A stretch of 43,275 bases of DNA from Hymenobacter sp. (lineage in GTDB: Bacteria; Bacteroidota; Bacteroidia; Cytophagales; Hymenobacteraceae). The notes beneath the pieces are model-generated. The model did not search any database and had not been told where the DNA came from. It was given only the letters and a program-made list of their open reading frames with translations. This document shows, one piece after another, positions 15,149 through 24,226 of the stretch. Made by a program: the position numbers and the translations under genes. The stretch is from the NCBI GenBank assembly GCA_028288445.1, contig JAQBNT010000246.1:1-43275 (forward strand), in the 5' to 3' direction. Each line of letters starts with the position of its first letter. Position 1 is the first letter of the stretch.

Positions 15149-16596
15149 TTCGCTTCGTCACCGCCGCCGGCGAGGAGCTCACGCTCGGGAGCCAGGACAT
15201 CGGCATCGAAATCGCCAGCCCGTACTTCGACACCACCTCGATTCCGGGCATCACCACGTACCCGTCTGATTTGCCGGCCGTGGGCAATAATCCGCGCCTG
15301 CTGGGCTTCCCCGAGCAGTTCCGGGGCGCGGGCGGGCCGCCGCCGGTGGTCGTCGACTGCTACCTGGACAACGTGCGCTGGAAGCGCGGCAGCCTGGTGT
15401 TTCGCAGCTACGACGCCCGCAAGCAGACCTACCGCTGCAACTTCGTGGCCGACGCCACCGACCTGGCCAAGCAGCTGGCGGCGCTGCGCCTGCCCGACGT
15501 CGTATTGGCCGACCAGGTGCTGAGCCTGGCCGGCGTGGCCGGGGTCTACGTGCTGGCCCCGGTGCGCAACACCGAGTTTTTCGATGATAAAAACCCGGCC
15601 TTCAAGGGCATCCTGAACTACCCCGGCGCGACCGGGGCCAACCGCGTGCTCGTGCCGATGCTGTATCTGGTGCCGGTGCTGCGCCAGGTGCTGGCCACCC
15701 TGGGCTGGGACGTGGTGGGGCCGTTGGTCGACGACGCCGAGGTGCAGGCGGCCGTCATCTACTCCGACCGGGCGCTGCCGGCGGCGCAGGCCGTGGGCAC
15801 GGCGTTCAACCCGGCCCGGCACCTGCCCGATATCAGCGTGGCGGAGCTGCTGCTGGCCGTGCAGAACGTGTTCTGTGCGGGCATTTACTTCAACCCGGCC
15901 ACCCGGCAGGTGCGCTTCACGCCCCTGCGCGGGGCGGTGCAGCGCGGCGCCTACGTGGACCGCCCGGGCGCGGTGCTGCAGGCCACGACGGCCAACGACA
16001 CGGCCGGTTTCCTGCTCAGGCTGGACCCCGATACGAACGACGAGTTGGACAAAACCCTCGACGTGAGTGGGCAGCAGCTCAAAATCGGGGCCGGCCAGGA
16101 AGAGATTACGGCGGCCGCCGGCACGCTGCATCTGGTGCGCGAAGCCGACCCCAACGCGGCCGGCCGCCAGTGGCTGGTGCCGGCCATCAGCGCCAAGGGG
16201 GCCTCGACGGATTACGAGCTGGGCGATGATTCCCGCACCGGCCTGCGCCTGCTGTTTGACCGCGGGATGTGCCCCGCCAGCCAGGGCGCGTCCTACCGGC
16301 TGCTCAGCCCGGGCACCGAGGACTACGCCGGCAACGTCGTGGGCACCTACGCGCTGCAGTGGGATGGCCCGCAGGGGCTGTACGCGCAGTGGCATCAGCC
16401 CTGGCTCGACTTCCGCGCCCGGGCCGTGACGCGCGAGTACCAGGTGCCGTTCCGCATCGCCGACCTGCTCACGCTCGACCCGGCCGGTCACGAGCTGGTC
16501 GACTACCACCTGCTGCTTTGGCAGAAGGTGAGCCTGAAAGTGAGCGCCGGCAGCCGGCTGCGCTCGGCCACGTTTGCTTACCAGGAACTGCTATGA
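15145..16596 (+). CDS. Hypothetical tail or baseplate protein
   Basis: This 483-residue beta-rich protein has an N-terminal domain (VTAAGEELTLGSQDIGIEIASP) followed by a segment with TSIPGITTYPSDLP, which looks like a distal-tail or baseplate-type fold. Overlap by ATGA with the genes on both sides places it in the tail operon. It has no signal peptide or membrane span. No catalytic motif was seen. The name rests on position. Confidence 0.65.
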   Translation: MIRFVTAAGEELTLGSQDIGIEIASPYFDTTSIPGITTYPSDLPAVGNNPRLLGFPEQFRGAGGPPPVVVDCYLDNVRWKRGSLVFRSYDARKQTYRCNFVADATDLAKQLAALRLPDVVLADQVLSLAGVAGVYVLAPVRNTEFFDDKNPAFKGILNYPGATGANRVLVPMLYLVPVLRQVLATLGWDVVGPLVDDAEVQAAVIYSDRALPAAQAVGTAFNPARHLPDISVAELLLAVQNVFCAGIYFNPATRQVRFTPLRGAVQRGAYVDRPGAVLQATTANDTAGFLLRLDPDTNDELDKTLDVSGQQLKIGAGQEEITAAAGTLHLVREADPNAAGRQWLVPAISAKGASTDYELGDDSRTGLRLLFDRGMCPASQGASYRLLSPGTEDYAGNVVGTYALQWDGPQGLYAQWHQPWLDFRARAVTREYQVPFRIADLLTLDPAGHELVDYHLLLWQKVSLKVSAGSRLRSATFAYQELL

Positions 16597-17081
16597 GCCG
16601 CAAACCCCGCCAAGCCGCCGGCCCGGAAATTGCCGAAACCTTCGCCGCCAACGAGCGCGACATCGCCGAGGCGTGGCTCACCTTCAGCATCGAGAAGTTC
16701 CGGGCCAACATTAAGAAGCTGCGCATCGGCTCGACCCAGGACCTGTACAACAGCCTGCAGGGCGAGCTGGTCAGTGCCGCCGGCGGCGACGAACTGAAGC
16801 TGCGGCTGAGCTACGCCCTGTACGGCATGTTCGTCGACATGGGCGTGGGCCGGGGCATGGGCGCCGGCGTGACGAAGGCCCAGGGCGCCGACTTCGCCCG
16901 GCTGCGCAACCAGCGCGGGCAGTTGCACCGGCACGAGCGCAAGGCCAAGCGCTGGTACAGCCGGCAGATAGGCCGCGAAACGCACCGTCTGAGCGAACTC
17001 GTGAGCGAATTGTGGGGCACGGTGGGCCTGGCCACCGCGGCCGCCAGCGTGCCCACGGAAGCCGTGGAAATTACCTTTTAA
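16593..17081 (+). CDS. Small phage protein before tape measure
   Basis: The protein is 162 residues from the ATG at 16593, overlapping the previous stop. It contains a helical N-terminal half (EIAETFAANERDIAEAWLTF), then a Gly-rich loop (YGMFVDMGVGRGMGAGV) and a very basic segment (RGQLHRHERKAKRW). The ALYGMFVDMGVG pattern resembles minor tail or tail-completion proteins of the gp10 type, although the match is weak. It lies in a tail operon just upstream of the tape measure. Confidence 0.65.
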   Translation: MSRKPRQAAGPEIAETFAANERDIAEAWLTFSIEKFRANIKKLRIGSTQDLYNSLQGELVSAAGGDELKLRLSYALYGMFVDMGVGRGMGAGVTKAQGADFARLRNQRGQLHRHERKAKRWYSRQIGRETHRLSELVSELWGTVGLATAAASVPTEAVEITF

Positions 17082-17094
17082 GTGAACCCAAGCC

Positions 17095-17250
17095 ATGAGT
17101 TTTAAAGAAATAACGGCCGATATCATGGCCCTGCAAAAAGAACTGCGCACGCTCAGCACTGCAGACCCCCACCACCAGACGGTGCGGACGTGGCTTCAGT
17201 TGCTGGGGCAGCGAATAGCTGGGGTGCGCGAGGAGCTGCGGCATGTGTAA
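17095..17250 (+). CDS. Very small hypothetical protein (51 aa)
   Basis: The 51-residue frame from the ATG at 17095 to the TAA at 17250 sits in the gap before the tape measure. It is helical with two short amphipathic segments (ITADIMALQKELRTL and TWLQLLGQRIAGVREEL). The tail-assembly chaperone often lies here, but this is shorter than usual. Support is moderate, since it fills an otherwise empty gap and is followed by a separate ribosome site. Confidence 0.5.
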   Translation: MSFKEITADIMALQKELRTLSTADPHHQTVRTWLQLLGQRIAGVREELRHV

Positions 17251-17260
17251 TTCATTAATC

Positions 17261-17274
17261 AGGAGGAAGAGGGG
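17261..17274 (+). promoter_or_regulatory. Strong ribosome binding site before tape measure
   Basis: AGGAGGAAGAGGGG lies 6 bases before the ATG at 17281. It is unusually strong for the Bacteroidetes and suggests high or independent translation of the tape measure. Confidence 0.6.
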
Positions 17275-17280
17275 AAGAAA

Positions 17281-20166
17281 ATGGCAGAGAATAAAGACAC
17301 ACGGACGATTGAAATCATCGTCAACGGGCAGAAGGCCAACGCCTCGCTCAAGGAAATGAACGCGGCCGCGGCCGTGCTCTACAACCAGTTTAACAAGATG
17401 GCGGCCGACGACCCGGGTCGGGCCAAGCTCATTGCCGACTACCAGGCGCTGAAGGGTAAGATTGTCGAGGTGAAAACCGAACTCACCGGCGTCTCGGCCT
17501 CGGCCGGGGTGATGAAGCAGGCCTTCGCCAACGCGTTTGCGATGTTCACCGGGGGCGGCCTGCTGGCCCTGGTGCAAAAGGTGTGGGGCTTCCTCGCCGA
17601 CTCGAAGGAGGAGTTCCAGGCCAGCGCCAAAAGCTCGGCCGACCTGGAAGCGGCCCTCGCGGCCACGGGCCACGCGGCCGGGCTGACGGCCGACGAGATT
17701 CGCAAAATCGGGGAGGCGCGGGCCAAGGTCACGCTTTTCGACGACGACGAGACGAACCGGGCCAGTGCGATGCTGCTCACCTTCAAAAACGTGAAGAAGG
17801 GCGTGTTTGAGGAGGCCATCCCGGCCATCCAGGACCTGGCCACGAAGATGGGCGGCGACGGCCCGGCCGACATGAAGGGGGCCTCCATTCAACTCGGCAA
17901 GGCCCTGAACGCGCCGCTGACCGGCATCACGGCCCTCACGCGGGTGGGCGTGACGTTCACCGACCAGCAGAAGGAGCAGATTAAGCAAATGGTAAAAGCC
18001 GGCGATACCGCCGGGGCGCAGCGGCTGATTCTGCGGGAGCTGAACTCGGAGTTTGGCGGGGCGGCCGAGGCGGCGCGCAAGGCCGGCGGGGGCATGGCCA
18101 CGCTGAGCATGCGCTGGGGCGAGATGAAGGAAACCGTGGGCGGCTTCGTGAGCGAGGGGCTGAGCAAGCTGAGCGAGTGGTTTGGCCGCGTGCTCGACAG
18201 TGCCCAGCCCCTGGTGGATATGGTGACGGAACTGGCGACGGAGTTTGCCGGCTACTACCGCGAAATCGGCGACGTGCTCGAAGGCCTGGGCCTGTTCAAC
18301 GCGCAGACGGACACGGCGAAAATCGTGGTGGAAGTGCTGAAAACGGCGCTCACCTTGCTGCTCATGCCCCTGCGCGTGATGCTCCAGGTAAGCCGGGCGG
18401 TGGTGGACACGTTCATCGACTGGTACAACAAAAGCGAGCTGCTGCGCGGCATTATTGGGGGGCTGGGGGCGGTAGTAGCCGCAACGTTCAAGGCCATTAA
18501 GGACGATGCTGTAAAGTACCTGGGCGGTGTGGGCGACCTGATTGTGGGCATTTTTACCCTGGATAAGGACCGGATTCTGAAAGGCTTCCGGGCCACGTTT
18601 GAGGCGACGGCGGACCTGGCCCTGGGCCAGGGGGAACGGGCCGCCAAAGCCTTTCAGGACGGGTTTGAGGCCAATAAAAACAACCACATCACCCGCACAG
18701 TGCGGGTAGAAACGAAGGAAACGTCCTCAAAAGAAGAAACGCTGACCCCGGCGGCCGGCGATGCACCGGCGGGCGAGTCGGCCGCGGCTTTGAAAAAGCG
18801 GCTGGCGGCGCTGGAAAAGCAGCACAAGGCCGAGGCGGCGGCCGAGCGGGCACACCAACAGATGCTGCTCAACCTGGAAGAAACGGCCCTGCTGGCCCAC
18901 GGCAACCAGCGCCAGGTCGAACTCGGCCGCGTGCTGCTTGATGCCAGGCGTAAGGCGCTGACGGTAACTGGTACCGAGCAGGAAAAGCACGCGGCCGTGG
19001 CCCTGATTATGGAGGAGGCCCGCCAGAAGCAACTGGCGATGCAGGCCAAGTTCGCGGAGGAAGATGCCGCCCAGGTGAAGCAGGACGTCGCCGATCAGCT
19101 GGCCGACATCGAGGCAGCCGAGGTAGAGAAGGAAGCCCTGGTGCAGGAACAGTTCGACGCGGCCCTGCTTTCCGAGCAGCAGCGCAGCCTGGCCATTTAC
19201 GATGCCAAGCACGCGGCGCTGGAGGCCGAGCTGGCCCTACTGGAGATGTTTGGCGGGAAAGAATCAGCGGCCTACCGGAAAGCGAACAAGGAACTGCTGA
19301 AGCTGGAAACCGACCAGAGCAAGGCCGTCGTGGCCGAAACTAAAAAGCGGGAGGAGGCCAAGCGACAGATGCAGTTATTGGGGCTGCAAGTAGCTGGTGA
19401 TGTGGTGCAGACGACAATTGGCCTTTTGTTTCAGGATGAGGTCGCCCGCAAAAAGCACCATAATATGTACACGGCTCTGGCGGGTGCCAAGATTATTATG
19501 GATGGTTTGATGGAAGTGGCCGCCATCTGGAAATACGGTTCTGAACAACCGTTGAACGTAGCAACCGCAGGGGTGTTTGGTATGACCATCGCCGGGATTC
19601 AAACAGCAATGGCCGTGGCCCGCACCGGCTTCGCCCTGACCCAGCTGCAGGAGTTCAGCTTCGCCCGCGGCGGTGCCACCGGCGGCGGCATGAACATGGC
19701 CGGCGGGAAGGACGCCGGCGGCATGGCTGTCTCGCCCCTGGGCACACTGATGGAAATGTCGGGCATGGGTATTGGCAGCAACGGCAAGCTGATGGACAAC
19801 TCCGGCTTCGCCGTCGCCGGCATCGTGCACGAGGACGAGTACGTGGTGCCGAAGTGGATGCGCCAGGACCCGCAGGTGGCGGCCGTGGAGCAGTGGCTTG
19901 AAGCCAAGCGCCTGCGCGGCTACGCGGAAGGCGGCGGTACCGGCGGGGCCACGCTGCCGGCGGCGAGTGCCGCGCCGGGTACTGATGGCGAGCTCACCTA
20001 CGCCGTGCTGGTGCAGTTGCTGGAGCAGGCCCGCCGCCAGACCGAGCAGCTGGCCGACGTGAAGGACTGGCAGAGCCGGCTCACCGTGGCCCTGCACCTG
20101 GGCGAGTTGGACGAGGGCCTGGCTGAGCGGAAGCAGGTGCAACTGGAGAACGGCATCCGGGGGTAG
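17281..20166 (+). CDS. Phage tail tape measure protein
   Basis: At 961 residues this is the longest protein of the element, and it has typical tape-measure features. It has an N-terminal helical domain, hydrophobic spans near residues 78-100 (FAMFTGGGLLALVQKVWGF) and 350-425, and a long Glu/Lys/Ala-rich coiled coil at about 500-705. The C-terminal part, about 715-870, is Gly- and Ala-rich with further hydrophobic helices. It sets the tail length and probably helps DNA or the tail tip cross host membranes. An active-site domain such as a peptidase or muramidase was not seen. The DNA at about 19,370-19,600 is less GC-rich than its surroundings. Confidence 0.85.
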   Translation: MAENKDTRTIEIIVNGQKANASLKEMNAAAAVLYNQFNKMAADDPGRAKLIADYQALKGKIVEVKTELTGVSASAGVMKQAFANAFAMFTGGGLLALVQKVWGFLADSKEEFQASAKSSADLEAALAATGHAAGLTADEIRKIGEARAKVTLFDDDETNRASAMLLTFKNVKKGVFEEAIPAIQDLATKMGGDGPADMKGASIQLGKALNAPLTGITALTRVGVTFTDQQKEQIKQMVKAGDTAGAQRLILRELNSEFGGAAEAARKAGGGMATLSMRWGEMKETVGGFVSEGLSKLSEWFGRVLDSAQPLVDMVTELATEFAGYYREIGDVLEGLGLFNAQTDTAKIVVEVLKTALTLLLMPLRVMLQVSRAVVDTFIDWYNKSELLRGIIGGLGAVVAATFKAIKDDAVKYLGGVGDLIVGIFTLDKDRILKGFRATFEATADLALGQGERAAKAFQDGFEANKNNHITRTVRVETKETSSKEETLTPAAGDAPAGESAAALKKRLAALEKQHKAEAAAERAHQQMLLNLEETALLAHGNQRQVELGRVLLDARRKALTVTGTEQEKHAAVALIMEEARQKQLAMQAKFAEEDAAQVKQDVADQLADIEAAEVEKEALVQEQFDAALLSEQQRSLAIYDAKHAALEAELALLEMFGGKESAAYRKANKELLKLETDQSKAVVAETKKREEAKRQMQLLGLQVAGDVVQTTIGLLFQDEVARKKHHNMYTALAGAKIIMDGLMEVAAIWKYGSEQPLNVATAGVFGMTIAGIQTAMAVARTGFALTQLQEFSFARGGATGGGMNMAGGKDAGGMAVSPLGTLMEMSGMGIGSNGKLMDNSGFAVAGIVHEDEYVVPKWMRQDPQVAAVEQWLEAKRLRGYAEGGGTGGATLPAASAAPGTDGELTYAVLVQLLEQARRQTEQLADVKDWQSRLTVALHLGELDEGLAERKQVQLENGIRG

Positions 20167-20181
20167 GCTTCGGCCGGCCGC

Positions 20182-20189
20182 TACCTTTG
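20182..20189 (+). promoter_or_regulatory. Bacteroidetes -7 element TACCTTTG
   Basis: TACCTTTG matches the TAnnTTTG -7 consensus of the Bacteroidetes primary sigma factor. It lies only 4 bases before the ATG at 20194, so a transcript starting about 7 bases later would be leaderless or nearly so. No convincing -33 TTTG was found at the usual distance. Confidence 0.4.
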
Positions 20190-20193
20190 CCGC

Positions 20194-20415
20194 ATGGAGT
20201 TTCAGAAAAAGAAATACACGTTTCGCGGCATGGATGGGTTTGCCGGCTTCCGCCACGGCCAGGAGTACGAGTTGGAACTGGGCATGACCGATGCCGAGGA
20301 TGAGGAGCACCCGTCCGAGGTCGTCATCATCAATCCGGTTTCCAAGCTGTGGGGATACTGCAGCAAGAAGGAGTTCAGTGAGCGCTGGAAGAAGGAATCG
20401 CAGCGTTCAAATTAG
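20194..20415 (+). CDS. Small hypothetical protein after tape measure
   Basis: The 73-residue protein has a beta-rich N-terminal half (KKYTFRGMDGFAGFRHGQEYELEL) followed by an acidic loop and a basic helix. It has no membrane span or known motif. A promoter-like element lies directly before it and a strong terminator follows, so it may be a single-gene unit. It is the last gene of the phage-like region on this side. Confidence 0.6.
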   Translation: MEFQKKKYTFRGMDGFAGFRHGQEYELELGMTDAEDEEHPSEVVIINPVSKLWGYCSKKEFSERWKKESQRSN

Positions 20416-20449
20416 AGTTCTTTATTGAACACTTTTAGCCACCCACCTG

Positions 20450-20482
20450 AAGGCCCCGAAAACACTGTTTTCGGGGCCTTTT
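20450..20482 (+). terminator. Rho-independent terminator at the end of the phage region
   Basis: A 14-bp perfect stem (AAGGCCCCGAAAAC paired with GTTTTCGGGGCCTT) with a three-base loop, followed by TT. It marks the end of the phage transcription unit. Confidence 0.85.
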
Positions 20483-20508
20483 GAATAGGGAGTAATTTAA
20501 ACACCCCT

Positions 20509-20516
20509 ATCTTTCA
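20509..20516 (+). promoter_or_regulatory. Promoter-like TATCTTTC left of the insertion sequence
   Basis: TATCTTTC matches seven of eight positions of the TAnnTTTG -7 element. It lies 12 bases before the left end of the insertion sequence and points toward the gene at 22,146. Without the insertion it would be about 40-45 bases from that gene's ATG. Confidence 0.35.
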
Positions 20517-20527
20517 GGAAAATCACC

Positions 20528-22122
20528 GTGGCTGTTGCAGAACTCGGGTTAGGCGGTTCCGCTTTTAGGTAGCGACTTCGCGATTACCCAAGTGGGCGCT
20601 TTGGGGTGCCTGTTTCGCCGCCAAGCGCACCTGGTGGCCGCCAGAAATGGCCTGGGCAGGGCCATGGCCAGGCTCACCTGCCGTTGGGGCCGGTGCTTCA
20701 GGAGCTTTTTGAGGTTGTAGGCGACGGCGGTGAGCAGCATCGTTTTGTGGGCACCCGTGTGGCCGCGCACGTTCATGCGCCGCAGGCCGTAGTGGTGAAT
20801 CAGGTTGCCGAAGACGGGCTCGACGGTGCTTTGCCGGACCCGGCGCATGCGCTGGCCCCGGCGGCTTTGTTGGCGTTGCCACGCCCGGCGGTAGGGGGCG
20901 TCATACAGCGTGCGGGTGAGTTGTTTGCGCTTGGCCCCGGGCACGCAGGTCGGCTTGAGGGGGCACTGCTGGCAGTCCTGGTAGGTAGCCCAGTAGATTT
21001 TGCTCCAGTGGCCGTCGGCCGTGGTATCGTACTTGCGAAACGGCAGAAGCTTGCCCGCCGCGCAGGTGTAAGCGTCCGTGGGGGCGTCGTAGGTAAAGCC
21101 GGCAATTTCCGGCTTGTACTGGCCAAACACGGGTATCCAGGCGGTGATGTGCTGCGCTTCGAGCAGGGCGTAATTCGAGCCATTGGCGTAACCGGCGTCG
21201 GCCAGCAGGTCGCGTAGGGGCAGTTCCTGGGCCCGCAGGCGGCGTTGCAGGCCGGTGAGCAGCCGGGGCAAGTGCAAGCTGTCGCGGCTGTCGGCAAAAT
21301 CGGCTTGCACGTGGCTGATGATGCCGTGGGCCGTGTCCACGGCCAAGCTGCAGAGGTAGTTCAGGGCCCGGGCCTTGCCGGGCTTGAGGGAAATGCGCGC
21401 ATCCGGGTCGGTGGGGCTGTAGTGAGTCTTGTTGCTAAGCAGGCGGGCTTTTTCGTGCTGCGAACCGGGCACGCTGGAGTGGGCGACGAGCCGGGCTTGA
21501 TGAGCCGCCAGGTTGCGCAACTGGTGGGCCGGGGCCGTCACGACGGACGCATCCGGCACGGCGGCGACCTCGTCTGTGGCCAGGAAGGGGCTTCTAGGAC
21601 CCGTCAGCCCCTTTTCCAGCACTGTTTCCAACGAGGCATTGGCCTTGACGGGCGCCGAGTCGACGGCCTGCGTGTCGCCTGCCACCAGCCCCCGAGCCAC
21701 GCACTGGGCAAAGACGTGGTCGAACAGACGCTCGAACACGGCGGCCGGAAACAACTGGCGGGTGCGGCTCACGGTCGAGTGCCAGGGCAATTCCTCGTCC
21801 ACTTCGTAGCCCAAAAACAGCAGGATGTCGAGCCGCAGGGCGCAGTGCTCGACCAGGCGGCGGTCGCTGACCATGTTTTCCAAGCGGCCCACCAACACGA
21901 GCTTGAAGAACACGACCGGGTCGAGCGAGGGCTGCCCTGTATGGCTGTAGAGCGCCTGCGTTTCCTCGTAGAGAAACGTCCAGTCCACTAGCTCTGCTAA
22001 CCGCCGGTACAAATTATGGCGCGGGACCCGCTCACTGAGCCGAAAGCGGGTCACCTCCTTATCGAGAAACAGCTTCTTGCCTTGCATCTTCCTGCTACGA
22101 AGACGGGTTCTGCAACAGCCAC
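20528..22122 (-). mobile_element. IS1182-family insertion sequence
   Basis: The element is about 1.6 kb and contains one transposase gene on the - strand. The ends are GTGGCTGTTGCAGAAC at 20528-20543 and its exact complement GTTCTGCAACAGCCAC at 22107-22122, giving 16-bp terminal inverted repeats that continue with partial matches. I see no clear target duplication: the left flank ends CACC and the right flank begins TACC. The ends fit the transposase position, with the gene starting about 35 bases inside the right end. Confidence 0.85.
20549..22087 (-). CDS. IS1182-family transposase (DDE)
   Basis: This 512-residue DDE transposase has an N-terminal DUF772-like domain (residues about 15-100, with DPVVFFKLVLVGRLENMVSD) and a catalytic core with three expected acidic sites: VDSAPVKANAS near residue 165, LLADAGYANGS near 288, and STVEPVFGNL near 420. 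A cysteine-rich insertion (CQQCPLKPTCVPG) is typical of this family. The frame is intact and full length, so the element may be active. The start ATG at 22087 is about 35 bases inside the right inverted repeat. Confidence 0.9.
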   Translation of the reverse strand: MQGKKLFLDKEVTRFRLSERVPRHNLYRRLAELVDWTFLYEETQALYSHTGQPSLDPVVFFKLVLVGRLENMVSDRRLVEHCALRLDILLFLGYEVDEELPWHSTVSRTRQLFPAAVFERLFDHVFAQCVARGLVAGDTQAVDSAPVKANASLETVLEKGLTGPRSPFLATDEVAAVPDASVVTAPAHQLRNLAAHQARLVAHSSVPGSQHEKARLLSNKTHYSPTDPDARISLKPGKARALNYLCSLAVDTAHGIISHVQADFADSRDSLHLPRLLTGLQRRLRAQELPLRDLLADAGYANGSNYALLEAQHITAWIPVFGQYKPEIAGFTYDAPTDAYTCAAGKLLPFRKYDTTADGHWSKIYWATYQDCQQCPLKPTCVPGAKRKQLTRTLYDAPYRRAWQRQQSRRGQRMRRVRQSTVEPVFGNLIHHYGLRRMNVRGHTGAHKTMLLTAVAYNLKKLLKHRPQRQVSLAMALPRPFLAATRCAWRRNRHPKAPTWVIAKSLPKSGTA

Positions 22123-22145
22123 TACCGTTTTCTTAAACCTCAATT

Positions 22146-22835
22146 ATGCCATTTAACCGATTGGGCCTTTACGTCAGTCGAAAGGCAGTGATGCCGGTAA
22201 AGCAACTGCATACGGGGTCGCTTGAAATGCGGTATTCGTCGTTTTTGAAGGGAGACTCATTCGCCGGGTATCACAGTATTAACCTCTACCTGACGAGTCT
22301 GGTGTCAGAGGAGGGGACCAGCTTGCGGCAAGGCCGGTTCATCACCTTCTATGCTCTGTTCGACTTTCAGGCATTTGCCCAGCTTGCCCCCCCGCTCGAG
22401 CGCAAGCGCTACCTGCTCGAATTTATCCATGCCTCGATGCTGCGCCTAGCCCACCAAGAGGGCTGGCCCACCGAACGCTTTGACCGCGCTTATCAGGGCT
22501 GTCTCGACTGCGGCTTGCGCGTAGAATGGAACTTCCGAGGCCGGCTCTTTTTGTCCCCGGATAGGACCCACTACTTTTCGCTGTTCCATCACGTGGACTC
22601 TGAGCGGTACGAAGTTGCGGAAGTGCTGTACGACAAGCACAAGCAGGAAATCTTTCGCCGCACCTGCTTCGTGGACAACGGTCCAGTCTTCACGGTGCAG
22701 TGGGCGGCCTGGGAAGACAGCACCCGTTTCAGCTACCAGTTCGGCGGACCTAAGCGGATTTTCACGGTTGAAGTAGTTGAATTGCTCCAACACCAGGAGT
22801 ATCAAACAAGCCGATGGCAGCGAGACCTGTTCTAG
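22146..22835 (+). CDS. Hypothetical protein next to the insertion sequence
   Basis: The 229-residue soluble protein has no signal peptide or membrane span. It is rich in aromatic residues, with strand-like stretches such as GRFITFYALFDFQAFAQL and VFTVQWAAWEDSTRFSYQF, and Cys residues at about 117-120 (CLDCG). I do not recognise it. The insertion sequence lies 24 bases upstream, so its original promoter is probably displaced. Its relation to the phage element is uncertain; it could be the last phage cargo gene or a host gene. Confidence 0.65.
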   Translation: MPFNRLGLYVSRKAVMPVKQLHTGSLEMRYSSFLKGDSFAGYHSINLYLTSLVSEEGTSLRQGRFITFYALFDFQAFAQLAPPLERKRYLLEFIHASMLRLAHQEGWPTERFDRAYQGCLDCGLRVEWNFRGRLFLSPDRTHYFSLFHHVDSERYEVAEVLYDKHKQEIFRRTCFVDNGPVFTVQWAAWEDSTRFSYQFGGPKRIFTVEVVELLQHQEYQTSRWQRDLF

Positions 22836-23048
22836 CTGGGTGCCCAGCACCAACTAAAAGGCTCAATTCCCTAAACTACTCCAACACCCCGGCAAAATGG
22901 TGTCCAGTTAGCCGCTGTAGCGCTGGCGGAGTTTAATAAACCCGTCTACGAATCAACGTTTAAGAAACGCACGAGGGCGATGCGTTTCGTGAACTCGGTG
23001 GCCTCCAGATGATGGTCGTTTTTTGGATGGCTTTTGCAAGACCACCCA

Positions 23049-23084
23049 AACGGCCCGGAAACGCAGGGTTCCCGGGCCGTTTTT
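23049..23084. terminator. Bidirectional terminator between converging genes
   Basis: AACGGCCCGG pairs with CCGGGCCGTT around a 13-base loop. A run of T follows on the + strand and a shorter one on the - strand. It lies between the + gene ending at 22835 and the - gene ending at 23105, so it can serve both. The gap 22836-23048 shows no supported gene. Confidence 0.65.
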
Positions 23085-23104
23085 GGGTCTTGTTGGGCGG
23101 TAAA

Positions 23105-24091
23105 CTACACCACCCGCCGCACTACCACCGTGGCGCTGCCGCCGGCCGCGCCTTCAAACTGCCCCATCAGGTAGCAGGCCGTGTCCGGCCCCAGCTTGTC
23201 GCGGGTGAGCACCGTCACGGCCCCGGCGGGGCAGGGGAGGGGCGTCGTTTTGGCCCCGTCCTTCTGGGCCATCCACAGCAGCAGGGGCACGGCGGCGCGG
23301 TTCTCCACGGTCAGGGTGTAGGCCGGGCCGTAGTTGGTGTTGGCCAGTTGCAGGGCCGTGCCCGCGGCCGTGGTCACCGGCAGCGTCCGCACGATGCGGG
23401 GGCCGCTGCTGGCCTTGCGGGCGCGGGCGGGCAGGCCCCGGCGCTTGTTGGCATCGGCAAAGGCCGCATAAAAGGCCGGCCACTTAAATGCCGGGTCGGT
23501 ATCGGTGCTTTGGCCCTTTAGCAAGGCCTCCATCAGGCGCAGGGCGGCGCTGAGGCGGCGCAGCAGCTCGGGCAGGGCCAGTGTGGCCAGGTGCGGGGCC
23601 GCTTTGGCGTCGGTCTGGTCGTCGTCGGCGTCTTCGAACAGCTGGGCCGCATCGGCCGGGGCCTGAATCACGGCATCGCTCAGGCGGTAGTCCTTGCGCA
23701 CCTGGGCCGGCAGGGCCGCCACGGCCTTCACCAGGTCGCGCACGTGGTTCACGTCCTCGGTGGCCTCGCCGTAGCGCACGTCGGCATAGGAGAGGGTGAA
23801 GGCCTGCTTCAACCCCAGCTGATTGGTGGCCAGCGCATAGCCCACCGCCTTGGCCGAGAGCGTGGCCGTGGCCTGCGCCATCTGCTCGCGGGCCGTTTCC
23901 TTGTCCGTCGTGGCATCGGCGGTCAGCGTGTCCTGCGTGGCTTGCTGCGCCTCAATGGCCGTCACCAGTTCGGCGCGGGCCGTCTCAGCGTCTTGCAGGG
24001 GCGGGAAGTCCTCCAGCTCTTTGCGGTAGTTTTTCACGGCCAGGCCCACGCGCTGGCCGCTGTCGAGGATGGAAGTTTCTTGGGCAGTCAT
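23105..24091 (-). CDS. Hypothetical helical protein
   Basis: The 328-residue protein is helical and Ala-rich in its N-terminal two thirds (ELVTAIEAQQATQDTLTADA and similar) with many acidic residues. A beta-rich C-terminal domain (residues about 240-328) ends in SATVVVRRVV. It has no signal peptide, no membrane span and no recognised motif. Layout and composition suggest a structural or scaffold-type protein. The tandem repeat array lies about 160 bases upstream of its start and could influence its expression. Confidence 0.65.
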   Translation of the reverse strand: MTAQETSILDSGQRVGLAVKNYRKELEDFPPLQDAETARAELVTAIEAQQATQDTLTADATTDKETAREQMAQATATLSAKAVGYALATNQLGLKQAFTLSYADVRYGEATEDVNHVRDLVKAVAALPAQVRKDYRLSDAVIQAPADAAQLFEDADDDQTDAKAAPHLATLALPELLRRLSAALRLMEALLKGQSTDTDPAFKWPAFYAAFADANKRRGLPARARKASSGPRIVRTLPVTTAAGTALQLANTNYGPAYTLTVENRAAVPLLLWMAQKDGAKTTPLPCPAGAVTVLTRDKLGPDTACYLMGQFEGAAGGSATVVVRRVV

Positions 24092-24226
24092 AAAGAGTGT
24101 GGTTGGGTTGGGAATGATGAGGCAGTAAGCTACCGATTCTCCACCGCAATATCCCTTTATTGCTGCGCTTGCCTTCCCCCATAACCGCGCCTGTTGGCAG
24201 GGAATGGGGTTTTAGCCTCCGAAAAT

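Noticed and set aside
14689..16509. A 606-residue open frame on the - strand
   Set aside because: It is antisense to two tail genes joined by ATGA overlap and is rich in Gly, Arg and His as expected for a GC-driven shadow frame.
20415..20530. A prophage attachment site at the right boundary
   Set aside because: No integrase gene, tRNA gene or direct repeat could be found in the window to support it.
22876..23011. A short + frame ending in NKPVYESTFKKRTRAMRFVN
   Set aside because: About 45 codons without a start codon or ribosome site. It could be a gene fragment but cannot be identified.
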